DNA from: Deinococcus aetherius
Lineage (GTDB): Bacteria; Deinococcota; Deinococci; Deinococcales; Deinococcaceae
Length of the DNA stretch: 64,000 bases
NCBI RefSeq assembly: GCF_025997855.1
Contig: NZ_AP026560.1
Span: forward strand, 3,071,461-3,135,460
Direction: 5' to 3'
In this document: positions 8,211 through 18,877 of the stretch, piece by piece
How positions within the stretch are numbered: position 1 is the first letter of the stretch
Layout: each line of letters opens with the position of its first letter
Notes under the pieces: model-generated
The model's database searches: none
What the model saw: the letters and a program-made list of their open reading frames with translations, nothing else
Told to the model about the DNA's origin: nothing
Made by a program: the position numbers and the translations under genes

Positions 8211-9131
8211 ATGAAATACCTCTGGATTGTCGGTGCTTTGCTCCTCGCCTCCCAGGGCGGTGCCCAGTCGGTCGCCTCCAACAACTCCTGTGCGGGCGAC
8301 TGCACCGCCATCACCACGACCGGGGACGTGGTCAAGATCGAGGAGAAGGCCGCCACCACCACGGGGAACGTCAGCGCCGCCCTGACCGAGGACGTCACCG
8401 TGTCGATCCCGGCCATCGTGGCGATGCACCTGCACGAGACGTCGTGGAACGTGAACCTCGCCAACCTGGACGACCGGGGCAACGACTGCGACTGCTACCG
8501 GGCGGGCGAGCACAACATCCTCACCGGCCGTGACGACCTCTACGACATCCTGGGCCTGATGCGGGCCACCAACTCGGTGTGGCACGGCGACGGCGTGGAC
8601 CGCGCCGACAACCGCTACTCCTACGCGGGCGACCTGAAGTGGGACACCCAGTACGGCAGCGGGCTGGCCGGGAAGCTGCTCCAGGTCCACCGTTACCCGG
8701 GCATCGAGTGGCGGGGCCCGAACATGACCCAGGTCTCCTGGAAGGGTCCCATCGTCTGCTTCAACCGCAAGATCGTGCAGAAGTTCACCAACGCCTCCAA
8801 GGGCTGGACGGTCAACGTCTCGCTCCAGGGGCGCGGCAACAAGCCCGTCACCCCGGGCTTCCCGACCTTCATCCTAGGGGACCGGGTGGCCCAGAGCGGC
8901 AACCGCGACAACGCGGCCAACCCCAAGAAGGTCGAGGTGCTCTACGACGCGCTGACCGGCGCCAAGCCCGGGCTGACCTTCAACCACGCCTTCGCGCGCG
9001 GCTCGGCCAGCCTGACGACCACGGGCGGCTGGCTCGACGACTACATCCTGGAGGCCCTCGTCTTCGACGGCAACGAGACGGCGGGCGTCAAGGAAGCGGC
9101 CGTCAAGTTCGAACTCGTCGGCCAGTTCTGA
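8211..9131 (+). CDS. secreted protein of the putative chaperone-usher-like cluster
   Basis: A 306-residue protein with a clear signal peptide (MKYLWIVGALLLASQGGAQS). The mature part is beta-rich and has five cysteines: two in NNSCAGDC, two in NDCDCY and one in PIVCFN. Segments such as VTVSIPAIVAMHLHETSWNVNL and the terminal EAAVKFELVGQF look like strands of a structural or surface protein. No database family is recognised. An AGGAAGGG ribosome binding site precedes the ATG. It lies upstream of a PapD-like chaperone and a beta-barrel gene, so it could be the exported subunit; that role is inference. A strong hairpin follows the stop. Confidence 0.75.
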   Translation: MKYLWIVGALLLASQGGAQSVASNNSCAGDCTAITTTGDVVKIEEKAATTTGNVSAALTEDVTVSIPAIVAMHLHETSWNVNLANLDDRGNDCDCYRAGEHNILTGRDDLYDILGLMRATNSVWHGDGVDRADNRYSYAGDLKWDTQYGSGLAGKLLQVHRYPGIEWRGPNMTQVSWKGPIVCFNRKIVQKFTNASKGWTVNVSLQGRGNKPVTPGFPTFILGDRVAQSGNRDNAANPKKVEVLYDALTGAKPGLTFNHAFARGSASLTTTGGWLDDYILEALVFDGNETAGVKEAAVKFELVGQF

Positions 9132-9142
9132 CCCCGGCCCCC

Positions 9143-9171
9143 GCCCGCACCCCGGCTCGGGGGGTGCGGGC
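9143..9171 (+). terminator. strong hairpin after the exported-protein gene
   Basis: GCCCGCACCCC (9143-9153) pairs perfectly with GGGGTGCGGGC (9161-9171) over a 7-base loop. There is no T-run after it, so it may be a Rho-aided terminator or an RNA stabiliser. The rest of the 9132-9373 gap holds a pyrimidine-rich tract around 9246-9290 and no gene. Confidence 0.45.
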
Positions 9172-9373
9172 AGGGGTGGGCCCCGCTTCCCCGCAGCGGG
9201 CCTCCTGTGCGTGAATCCCGGGAACGCGTCGCGGGGCGTGCCGCGTTCCCCCTCCTCCTTTAGCGTCTCCCCTTTTTCCTTCCCCCTTTTCGGCCCGGCC
9301 CAACATCAGACTGACCGTTCGTGTCCGCACGCCCCGGCCTCCCGCCCCCCGCTTCCCCTGGAGGAGACACCCC

Positions 9374-10186
9374 ATGCCGCACGCCCCCCGCCTCTCCCAC
9401 TGCGCCCTGCTGGCGCTCTCGCTGCTGCTCACGCCCGCCGCCCGGGCCGCCACCGGGGTCAGCATGGACGTCTCGCGCGTCGAGCTGAGCGCGCTGCCCG
9501 GCGGCACGGTCAACCATGCCGTGACCGTCCTCAACCCCGGGGGCGCGAGCGAGGGGGCGATGACCGTCAGCCCCTCCCTGCGCGACTTCGTGCTGCCGCC
9601 CCAGGGGCAGGCCCAGTTCCTCCCGGCGGGCACGGGCAAGAACAGTCTGGCCCGCTGGTTGCAGTTCACCCCCCAGGAGTTCAAGCTCGCCCCCGGCCAG
9701 AAGCAGCAGGTGCGCTACACGGTGCAGGTGCCCGCCAACGCCGCGCCCGGCCTGTACTGGGGCGTATTGTTCTTCAGGAGCGACACGCCCGCCGCCCCGG
9801 CGTCCGGCGAGAACTCGGTGTCCCTGAACTACACCATCGACGTGGGGCAGATCATCTACGTGCAGGTCGGCACGCCCACCGTGGAGGCCCGCCTGAACGC
9901 CCTCGAAGCGAGCTACGCGGACGGGCAGATCAGCGTGGGGGCCACCGTCAAGAACAGCGGCAGCGGGCTGATCCGGGCGGCGGGGCGGGCGCAGGTGCTC
10001 GACGGGCAGGGGCGCCCCGTGGCGCTGCTCCCCATCGAGGAGAGCGTCGCGCTGCCCGGCTACAGCCGCACCTTCAGCGGGCACGCGGGGCTCGCGCTCG
10101 GGCCGGGGCAATATCAGGTGCTCGTCGCCCTGCAATACGCCAAGGGCAAGTTCTTCACCGGGCAGACCCGGCTGGTGGTGAAGTGA
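9374..10186 (+). CDS. PapD-like periplasmic chaperone protein
   Basis: A 270-residue protein with a signal peptide (ending ARAATG) and an N-terminal immunoglobulin-like domain resembling pilus chaperones: MDVSRVELSALPGG, WLQFTPQEFKLAPGQKQQVRYTVQVP and the downstream GLYWGVLFFRS. Family members cap unassembled surface subunits in the periplasm. GGAGGAG (9360-9366) lies at good spacing from the ATG. The next gene starts inside its stop codon (GTGA). The conserved Arg/Lys anchor of true PapD could not be assigned with certainty, so an assembly-chaperone role is likely but not proven. Confidence 0.75.
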   Translation: MPHAPRLSHCALLALSLLLTPAARAATGVSMDVSRVELSALPGGTVNHAVTVLNPGGASEGAMTVSPSLRDFVLPPQGQAQFLPAGTGKNSLARWLQFTPQEFKLAPGQKQQVRYTVQVPANAAPGLYWGVLFFRSDTPAAPASGENSVSLNYTIDVGQIIYVQVGTPTVEARLNALEASYADGQISVGATVKNSGSGLIRAAGRAQVLDGQGRPVALLPIEESVALPGYSRTFSGHAGLALGPGQYQVLVALQYAKGKFFTGQTRLVVK

Positions 10187-10716
10187 GACAGGGCAGGCGG
10201 GCGCGGGTGCTCCTGCTGCTCGGGGCCGCGCTCCTGACGGGCGGGGGGGCGGGGGCGCAGACCGGCCTGCCCTCCGGCGGTCCCCGCGCGAACAGCGCCG
10301 CCCTGCTCGACGGGCAGCGCCTCACCCTGAACGTCTCGTTCCTGCCCGGGGAGCCGGGGGGACCCGCCTACCCCCCGAGCGGCCCCTTCTCCAGGGCCAA
10401 CCCGGCGTACTACCCGGTGCGGGGCAACCCCGGCACGCTGCGCCTCACCGTGGTGACGGGCCAGCCTGCGGCGGCGCTCGTGCTGCGCGCCCGCGCCGTC
10501 CCCGCGCCGGGGCGGCTGGCGGCCCTGCCCGCCGACCGGGTGGAGTACAGCGTGAACGGGGCACCCTGGCAGGCCAGCGGGGGTGTCCAGACGGTCGCGC
10601 TCCTCCCGCCGGGCGGGCAGGCCACCTACGAGATCGCATTGCGCCTGCGCCTGGAGGGCGACGAGCCCGCTGGGGAGCATGGGGTGCAGCTCACCTGGAC
10701 CGTGGAGGCGCGGTGA
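10183..10716 (+). CDS. exported protein between the chaperone and the beta-barrel protein
   Basis: A 177-residue protein starting at a GTG that overlaps the chaperone stop. It has a signal peptide (basic RQGRRARV, hydrophobic core, cleavage near GAGAQT). The mature domain has a beta-sandwich look (LRLTVVTGQPAAALVLRARAV, YSVNGAPWQ, GEHGVQLTWTVEAR). No family is recognised. Its place in a coupled operon suggests a minor subunit or adaptor of the same export system; this is inference. Confidence 0.7.
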   Translation: MRQGRRARVLLLLGAALLTGGGAGAQTGLPSGGPRANSAALLDGQRLTLNVSFLPGEPGGPAYPPSGPFSRANPAYYPVRGNPGTLRLTVVTGQPAAALVLRARAVPAPGRLAALPADRVEYSVNGAPWQASGGVQTVALLPPGGQATYEIALRLRLEGDEPAGEHGVQLTWTVEAR

Positions 10717-10717
10717 G

Positions 10718-13700
10718 GTGCGGCACCTCCGGGTCGGCACCCTGCTCCTCACGGCGCTGCTGGGCCTGGGAGCCCTCCCCGGCGGCGGCGCCCACGCGGC
10801 CCAGGTGCAAGGCGGCGGCGAGGCCCCCCGCCCGGCGGAGGCCCAGCCCGGCGAGTTCCTGACCGTTCCCCTGCGCCTCGCGGGGCAGCCCCCGGGCTCC
10901 TACCGGGTGCGGGCCAGCCTGCCGGAGGGCTGGGTGCTGCTCACCGAGGAGCTGGACCTGGAGGGCGGGCGGGGCTTCCTCGCCCTGCACCTGCCCGAGG
11001 AGGCCGTCGCCGGGCCGCACGACCTGACCTTCACCCTGACGGGCCCGGGGGAAGCGGCGCTGGCCGTACCCGTCCGGGTGGTGGTGGCCGCCCACCCCGA
11101 CCTCGTGGTGACGCTCCCGGAGGCGGACCGGGTGAGGCCGGGGGAGCGGCGGGACTACCGGGCGCGGGTCACGAACGTCGGCAACGCGCGCGACCGCCTG
11201 CGCCTGAGCGTGGAGGGCAGCGCCACGGTGACCCCCGACCACCTGACGCTGGGCCCCGGGGAGAGCGCCGAGGTGCGCCTCGCCTACACCCAGCGCAGCC
11301 GGGGCAACGCCGACACCGTGACCCTCGCGGCGGTCAGCGGCCTCGACGAGCGGGTGCGGCGGGAGGCCCTGCTCGTGCTGGCGGTCGGGGACGCGCCGAA
11401 CGCGGCGGGCGGCCCCGGGCTGACCTGGAACGTGGAGGTGGCCCCCGAGCTGTCCCTGAACCCGGGGACCACGGCCGGGGCGGGCGCGGGGAACACCCCG
11501 CCGACCCTTCCGGGGCTGCCGACGGGGCTCGCCGCCCCCGCCCCCGCCACCCCGGCCGCGCTGGGGGACGGGACCCCGCGCTGGACCTGGGGAGGCACCT
11601 TCAGCGCGGGGGTGGGGGGGCAGCTCAGCGACTACGCCTCGGGCGGGGTGAGCTACTCCGTGCGCCGCACCGAGGACGGCGGGCGGCGCGAGGACGGCCT
11701 GGCCTACCTGGAGTGGGGAGACGTCGGCGTGACCCTGCGCAGCCGGGACGCCTTCTCGGGGGTGGACCTCGGCGTGCAGTACGAGCGCGGGGACTACACC
11801 TTCGGGGTGAGCCTGGGGCGCGAGGCGGCGGAGGGGGGCACGACGTACGGCCTGGGGGCGAGCGTCAGCCACCGCTACGGGGTCTCGGTGTCGGCCCGGC
11901 ACCTCTTCGGCGAGCCGGGCGGCGACGCCCTGAGCGTGGGGTGGACCCGCCGCCTGGGCGCCTGGACCCCGGCGGTGGAGGTCGGGGTGGTGCGCTCCGG
12001 GGCCGAATGGGGCTACGCGTTGAGCCAACGGCTCGACTACGAGGACCGCCGCCTGCTCGCCCGCCAGGAGTACCGCTACGACAGCCTGACGGACGCCCAC
12101 GCCCTCAACGTGCGGGTGGCGGCCCGTCAGCTCGAACCCTTCGGGGTCGGGGCGACCCTCAGCCTCAGCCGGGTGGGCGGGGTGCTGCGCTACGACCTCG
12201 GCGCCGCGCTCGCCTACCACCCCGACGAGCACTCCGGGGTCCAGCTCCAGGCGAACCTCGGCAGCGACGGCCCCCGCGCGAACCTGACGGCGCTGCGGCG
12301 CTGGGACGCGGGGGACGCCGACCTTTTCCTGAGCGGGCAGGCGAGTCTGGCGGGAGGCGCCCTCAGCGGCGTCCTCCAGGCCACCGCCGTGCTGCCCAGG
12401 GGACCCGGCGAGGTGCTGCTGAGCGGCGTGGTGGGCCACGACGGGGGGCTGCGGTACGGGGCGGGCGCCGGGTACCTGCGGGGGCCCTTCAGCGTGGCCG
12501 GGAGCGTGGAGGGCGGGGCGGCCCCGCGCGCGACCCTCAGCGCGGCCTACCGGCCTGAGCGCGGCCTGACCGCGACCGCCGACTACCTGCTGGAGCGGGG
12601 CGGCGCGGCCCCGGGGCAGGAGGTGCGCGGCAGCGTCGGGTACGCGGCCGATCTCTGGTCCGCCGGCCTGCTCGTGGGCTACCGCCTCCCGCCGGGTGAG
12701 GCGGGGCGGCCGGTGTACGGAGCGCAGGCCAGCGGGCAACTGCTCCCGACCCTGCGACTCCAGGCCCGGGCCGAACGCTCGGCGGACCGGACCCGCTTCA
12801 CGGTGGGGGGAAGCTTCACCCCGGGGGGAAGTTGGCGCACCCCCGGCGCGGTGGTGGCGCTCTTCGGGGGGCGCAACGCGGGCACCCTGCGGCTGCAAGC
12901 CTTCCGCGACGACAACGCGAACGGCGCCCGCGACCCCGGCGAGCCGGGCGTGGCCTCCGGGTTCCGGGTGGGCGGCCAGGCCGTCACCACCGACACCCGG
13001 GGGGAGGCGAGCCTGCTCCTGACGCCCGGGGGGTACGAGGTGCAGCTCGGCGACGACGTGCCCGCTCAGTACCTGATCCCCGCCCTCCCGCCCGCCCGGG
13101 TCACCCTGCGGGAGACGACCATGCTGAGCGTCCCCGTCCGCGAGGTGGGCACCCTCCAGGGCCGCCTGGGCGACGAGGGCGGGCGGCCCCTGGCGGGGGT
13201 GCGGGTGCGCCTCGCCGGTCCCGGCGGGACCCTGGAGGCCGTGACCGACGCCACCGGGGCCTACCGCCTGGGCGGCCTGCGGTTCGGCCCCTCCACCCTG
13301 ACCGTCCAGCCCGACCCCGCCCTGTACCACGCGCCGCCCCCGCTGGAGGTCACCCTGGACGCCCGGCAGCCCCTGGTCACCCAGGACATCACGCTGCGGG
13401 CCGTCTACGAGGCGAGCGTCCTGGCGGCCGACGACCTGACCCTGGAGGTGACCCTGCCGGGCGACGCCCTGCCCCCCGGCGCCAGCCTGCCCGTCGAGGT
13501 CCGGGTCGAGCCTGCGGCGGACGCCGTGACCCTGGAGGGCCTGGGCGCCCCGGCGGCGCTGCGCAGCGAGGACGGGCGGGTCTGGCGCGGCACCGTTCCC
13601 CTCCCCCCCACCCAGGGGGCGGACGTGGAGGTCCAGGTCACCGCCCGGCGGGGCGAGCGCAGCGCGAGCGAGCGCGCCCTCGTGCGGGTGGACCCGGCCC

Positions 13701-13963
13701 TGCCCGCCTTCACCCTCCAGGCCGCCCCCTTCAACGCCCTGCCCGGCCAGCCCCTGACCCTGCGCGCCGTGGCACACGCGGCCGGGGGCCACCTCCAGGT
13801 GCGGGACGCCCAGGGCCGGGTGACCGAGCTTCAGCCCACCGGGGGCCGGGAGTTCGGGGCGCCGTTCACCGCCGAGTCTGCCCCCGGCACCCACACCCTG
13901 ACGCTGCTCGTGGACGGGGAGGCGCGGGCCGAGGCGACCTACCGGGTGCTGGGTCGGCCCTGA
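10718..13963 (+). CDS. large usher-like outer-membrane beta-barrel protein with SdrB-like and Ig-like C-terminal domains
   Basis: A 1081-residue protein starting at GTG, nine bases after GGAGG and two bases beyond the previous stop. It has a signal peptide (residues 1-29), an Ig-like/CARDB-like region (about 30-240, ending in NVGNARDRLRLSVEG-type repeats), a Gly/Pro/Ala linker (about 255-285), and a long region of alternating amphipathic strands rich in Tyr, Gly and Arg (about 288-720) that reads as an outer-membrane barrel. An SdrB-like segment FRDDNANGARDPGEPG follows (about 728), then a carboxypeptidase-regulatory-like repeat and Ig-like domains. Usher proteins combine a barrel with this type of DxNxNGxxDPGE domain, but no plug domain was identified. 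No transport function is proven. Confidence 0.75.
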   Translation: MRHLRVGTLLLTALLGLGALPGGGAHAAQVQGGGEAPRPAEAQPGEFLTVPLRLAGQPPGSYRVRASLPEGWVLLTEELDLEGGRGFLALHLPEEAVAGPHDLTFTLTGPGEAALAVPVRVVVAAHPDLVVTLPEADRVRPGERRDYRARVTNVGNARDRLRLSVEGSATVTPDHLTLGPGESAEVRLAYTQRSRGNADTVTLAAVSGLDERVRREALLVLAVGDAPNAAGGPGLTWNVEVAPELSLNPGTTAGAGAGNTPPTLPGLPTGLAAPAPATPAALGDGTPRWTWGGTFSAGVGGQLSDYASGGVSYSVRRTEDGGRREDGLAYLEWGDVGVTLRSRDAFSGVDLGVQYERGDYTFGVSLGREAAEGGTTYGLGASVSHRYGVSVSARHLFGEPGGDALSVGWTRRLGAWTPAVEVGVVRSGAEWGYALSQRLDYEDRRLLARQEYRYDSLTDAHALNVRVAARQLEPFGVGATLSLSRVGGVLRYDLGAALAYHPDEHSGVQLQANLGSDGPRANLTALRRWDAGDADLFLSGQASLAGGALSGVLQATAVLPRGPGEVLLSGVVGHDGGLRYGAGAGYLRGPFSVAGSVEGGAAPRATLSAAYRPERGLTATADYLLERGGAAPGQEVRGSVGYAADLWSAGLLVGYRLPPGEAGRPVYGAQASGQLLPTLRLQARAERSADRTRFTVGGSFTPGGSWRTPGAVVALFGGRNAGTLRLQAFRDDNANGARDPGEPGVASGFRVGGQAVTTDTRGEASLLLTPGGYEVQLGDDVPAQYLIPALPPARVTLRETTMLSVPVREVGTLQGRLGDEGGRPLAGVRVRLAGPGGTLEAVTDATGAYRLGGLRFGPSTLTVQPDPALYHAPPPLEVTLDARQPLVTQDITLRAVYEASVLAADDLTLEVTLPGDALPPGASLPVEVRVEPAADAVTLEGLGAPAALRSEDGRVWRGTVPLPPTQGADVEVQVTARRGERSASERALVRVDPALPAFTLQAAPFNALPGQPLTLRAVAHAAGGHLQVRDAQGRVTELQPTGGREFGAPFTAESAPGTHTLTLLVDGEARAEATYRVLGRP

Positions 13964-14109
13964 TCGCGGTGCTCCGTTCTGTCGGCGGGACAAAGGGCAC
14001 GTCCCGTCGATTCCACTGCAACCGCCCCCACCACGGGTTCTCTCTGCGCTCGGACTGCTGTGAGGGCGCCCCGCCGGTCATCCCCGGCCCTGACCGGACA
14101 GCGTGATTC

Positions 14110-14520
14110 TCAGTACGCTATGCCGCCGCGTTTGAACTGAAACCCCGCCTTGGTGAAGACCACCATCACGGTGCGGCCCTCGGCCTTGAAGGTCAGTTCC
14201 GAGTTCTGGAAGGTGCCCGACGCGCTGATGCAGGTGGCCTGGAGGTTGTACGCGCGGCCCTTCTGGAACCGGGGCGCCGCCTTGCTCCCGGCCCCAATGG
14301 GGTTGACCTGACCGTCCGGCAACACCGTGACCTCGTTCCTGAGTCGGCCCCCCTCGAAAACCTTGACGCGCACCCCCTGGCACGGCGAGGGAGCGTCGTT
14401 GACGGCGAGGAGCCCGTCGAGCCGAAGGGTCGCTGCCCCCCCCACCGAACCGAGTGCGCCGAGCGCGATCAGGAGGGCGGCCCGGCGCTCGCGGTTGAAA
14501 AGCCCTTGCAACGTCTTCAT
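14110..14520 (-). CDS. small exported protein of unknown function
   Basis: A 136-residue protein with a signal-like N-terminus (KTLQGLFNRERR, then ALLIALGALGSVGGAAT). The mature part is a small beta-rich domain with two cysteines (PSPCQGV and QATCISASG) that could form a disulfide. The ATG at 14520 is chosen because TACGGT lies seven bases upstream; an in-frame ATG at 14529 is the alternative. It is convergent with the barrel gene across a 146-base gap holding only a weak CCGGTC/GACCGG hairpin (14074-14097). Function is not recognised. Confidence 0.65.
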   Translation of the reverse strand: MKTLQGLFNRERRAALLIALGALGSVGGAATLRLDGLLAVNDAPSPCQGVRVKVFEGGRLRNEVTVLPDGQVNPIGAGSKAAPRFQKGRAYNLQATCISASGTFQNSELTFKAEGRTVMVVFTKAGFQFKRGGIAY

Positions 14521-14576
14521 CCGGCTCACCGTACCGGGCCGTCACCTTCAAATTCCTTACGGCGGTGGGGCCGGGT

Positions 14577-15263
<687 letters not shown>

Positions 15264-15341
15264 GCCCCCATCATGCCTGCCGGGGCCCGGCGAGAAGTGC
15301 AGGTGAGGACAACATTCAGGAAGAGGCGGGAGAATGGGTGA

Positions 15342-15999
15342 GTGACCGCGAAGCCGCACTCTGGGGAATGGTACGCCCGGCTGGCCCGGGAGCTGGGCGG
15401 CTACCACCACGCCTGGAACCGCGTGCTGGACGGCCCCGACCCCGAGCTGACCTTCGACGCGCTTCTCGAAGAGCGGCTGGGGCCGTCCGTGCGGGTGCTG
15501 GAGGCCGGGTGCGGACACGGGCCGGACGCCGCGCGCTTCGCGGAGCGGGTGGCCCGCTGGGTCGCTTACGACCGGGTGCCGGAGCTGCTCGGCCTCGCGC
15601 GGGCGAACGCACCGGGCGCCGAATTCCACCTGTGGGACGGGCGCGGGGAAGTGCCGGACACCCTGACGGGTCCCTTCGACCTGATCGTGTCCCGGCGTGG
15701 GCAGGGCGGGCGTGATCCGTCACCTCCCCGCTGTCGCCGCGCCCGGGGCCCGCTTCCTGTACGTGGGGCCGACGCTCGACGTGCCGCAGGTGCCCGAACG
15801 CCTGGCGGCGGTGGGCTGGGCCGTTCACGGCGAGTGGCGCGTGTCCGTGCGGGCCTGGGCCCCCACCTGGGAGGACTGGGCTACCCGCTGCACCTGGATG
15901 GGCGAGGAGGCCCGGCGCGAGGACTGGGAGGCGCGAGCCACCGCCCGGGGTCTCGCCTACCGGGAGGAACGGGACGTGGTGCTGGCGGGGGCAGGGTGA
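15342..15999 (+). pseudogene. class I methyltransferase with a +1 frameshift
   Basis: The first half (from GTG 15342) reads VLEAGCGHGPDAARFAERV, a SAM motif I, and continues to FDLIVSRRG. The natural continuation GVIRHLPAVAAPGARFLYVGP lies in another frame to the stop at 15999. The shift falls within about 15695-15712, where GGGCAGGGCGGG carries one G too many. Without it the protein would be a complete methyltransferase of about 218 residues. The first frame runs on as non-native sequence into the convergent ankyrin gene. Either a real inactivating mutation or a sequencing error. Substrate unknown. Confidence 0.8.
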
Positions 16000-16027
16000 G
16001 GCGAACACTTCGCCCTGGTCCCCGCCG

Positions 16028-16582
16028 TCAAGCGTTCCCCGTGGACTCCCCCAGCCGCCCCTCTAACTGGGCCGCCGTGTCGGGGGCGCCCATCAACCGC
16101 GCCGCGTCCAGGGCCGTCATTCCCCGGGCGTCCCGCGCGTGGAGGTCGGCCCCGTGCGCGAGGAGGAGGTCGGCCACCTCGGTGCGGTTGAACATGGCGG
16201 CCAGCATCAGGGCCGTCCTGCCGTCCTGCCCCGCGCTCTCCACGTCGGCGCCGCCTTGCAACAGGAGTTCGGCCATCGCCACGTCGCCCCTGAAGGCCGC
16301 GCCGAGCAAAGGCGTCTGCCCCTGGTCGTTGCGCAGCTCGGGGTCGGCGCCGTGTTCCAGCAGCACGCGCGCCGCGTCCAGATGGCCGTGGTAGCTGGCG
16401 AGCATGAGCAGACTGTCGCCCCGCCCGTTGCACAGGTTGGGAGGCAGCCCGTGGTCGAGCAGGGGCGCGAGCCCCCCGGCGTCGCCCCGGCGGGCGAGGT
16501 CGAGCACGTCCTGCAAGAAGGAGAGCGTTTCCGGATCGAGCGCCGACACGGGCGAAGGGTTCTTCTCGGGATGGTCCTGCAT
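16028..16582 (-). CDS. ankyrin-repeat protein
   Basis: A 184-residue protein, almost entirely ankyrin repeats: LLMLASYHGHLDAARVLLEHGAD, TPLLGAAFRGDVAMAELLLQGGAD and TALMLAAMFNRTEVADLLLAHGAD, plus a capping repeat ending in GMTALDAARLMG. Such proteins bind partner proteins in the cytoplasm; no signal peptide is present. The start MQDHPEKN has an AGGAG ribosome binding site eight bases upstream; an in-frame start 33 codons earlier looks non-coding. Bacterial homologues often lie beside catalase or stress genes, which is not the case here. Confidence 0.9.
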   Translation of the reverse strand: MQDHPEKNPSPVSALDPETLSFLQDVLDLARRGDAGGLAPLLDHGLPPNLCNGRGDSLLMLASYHGHLDAARVLLEHGADPELRNDQGQTPLLGAAFRGDVAMAELLLQGGADVESAGQDGRTALMLAAMFNRTEVADLLLAHGADLHARDARGMTALDAARLMGAPDTAAQLEGRLGESTGNA

Positions 16583-16709
16583 GGTCGTCTCCTGGGGGAA
16601 AGGGCGGCTGGGCCGGTTCGGTGATCCAGTGTGCCAGCACGGGAAAAGGGAAAGGAGAAGGGCCTTCCCTCCTCCTTCCATCTTCAGTTCCCGCTCTGAC
16701 CGGTGCCTC

Positions 16710-18530
<1,821 letters not shown>

Positions 18531-18621
18531 GGGTACTCCTGTCCCGCGCGCCGGGAAGGAACGCGGGAGGTGCCTGGGTTGGATTTTGTAGCACCGCGCG
18601 GCCTTATCTCCACGTCGCCGC

Positions 18622-18767
18622 AGAAGCTTATCGCCGCGCTTCACCTCCCCTGTCCGAGTGGAGTCGGGGAGGTCGGGTAGGCCCGTGCCGGGGCCTGGAG
18701 GCATCCGCAGAACCGTCGCTCACCTCCACCTCGTCTTCTGTCTTCCCACGGAAAACAGACCTTGCGC
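18622..18767 (-). ncRNA. glmS ribozyme (glucosamine-6-phosphate-activated)
   Basis: Read on the minus strand, the leader contains A/GCGCAAGG with predicted cleavage between 18768 and 18767. A 10-bp P1 hairpin follows (18750-18759 with 18737-18746, loop GTG), then the conserved core GACGAGG (18729-18735), GGAGG (18723-18727) pairing with GATGCCTCC (18697-18705), a P3-like GGCCC/GGGCC stem, and a P4-like ACCTCCCC/GGGGAGGT stem (18643-18650 with 18666-18673). The order and core match the glmS ribozyme. Position 5 after cleavage is A rather than the common C. The remaining 18531-18621 is untranslated leader. Confidence 0.85.
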
Positions 18768-18828
18768 TGCCCTGTTCGCCGTTTGACCCACGGCGGGGGA
18801 GCCGGACACCGTCGGCTCGGGGCGCAGC

Positions 18829-18858
18829 ATAGCACCCGGGCTTGAGTGAGATGTGCAA
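18829..18858 (-). promoter_or_regulatory. candidate glmS promoter
   Basis: On the minus strand TTGCAC (18858-18853) is followed after 18 bases by TGCTAT (18834-18829), overlapping TATGCT. A start site just below would place about 50 bases ahead of the ribozyme cleavage site, including hairpins GAGCCG/CGGCTC and CGCCGT/ACGGCG. The -10 match is only moderate. Confidence 0.4.
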
Positions 18859-18877
18859 GTTGCTCAGGGGACCCCTG

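Noticed and set aside
10691..13993. An open frame of about 1100 codons antisense to the usher-like gene
   Set aside because: It is a GC-rich shadow with low-complexity Gly/Pro/Arg/His content and no motif; the plus-strand frame has a signal peptide, coupled start and recognisable domains.
14074..14097. CCGGTC/GACCGG hairpin between convergent genes
   Set aside because: A 6-bp stem with a 12-base loop and no T-run is expected by chance in this GC-rich DNA.
16583..16709. Terminator after glmS in the GGAGAAGGGCCTTCCCTCC stretch
   Set aside because: The stem needs bulges and has no convincing T-run on the minus strand.
18780..18840. SRP RNA or tmRNA in the glmS leader
   Set aside because: The conserved GGAAGCAG or tmRNA ends are missing; the downstream core fits the glmS ribozyme instead.
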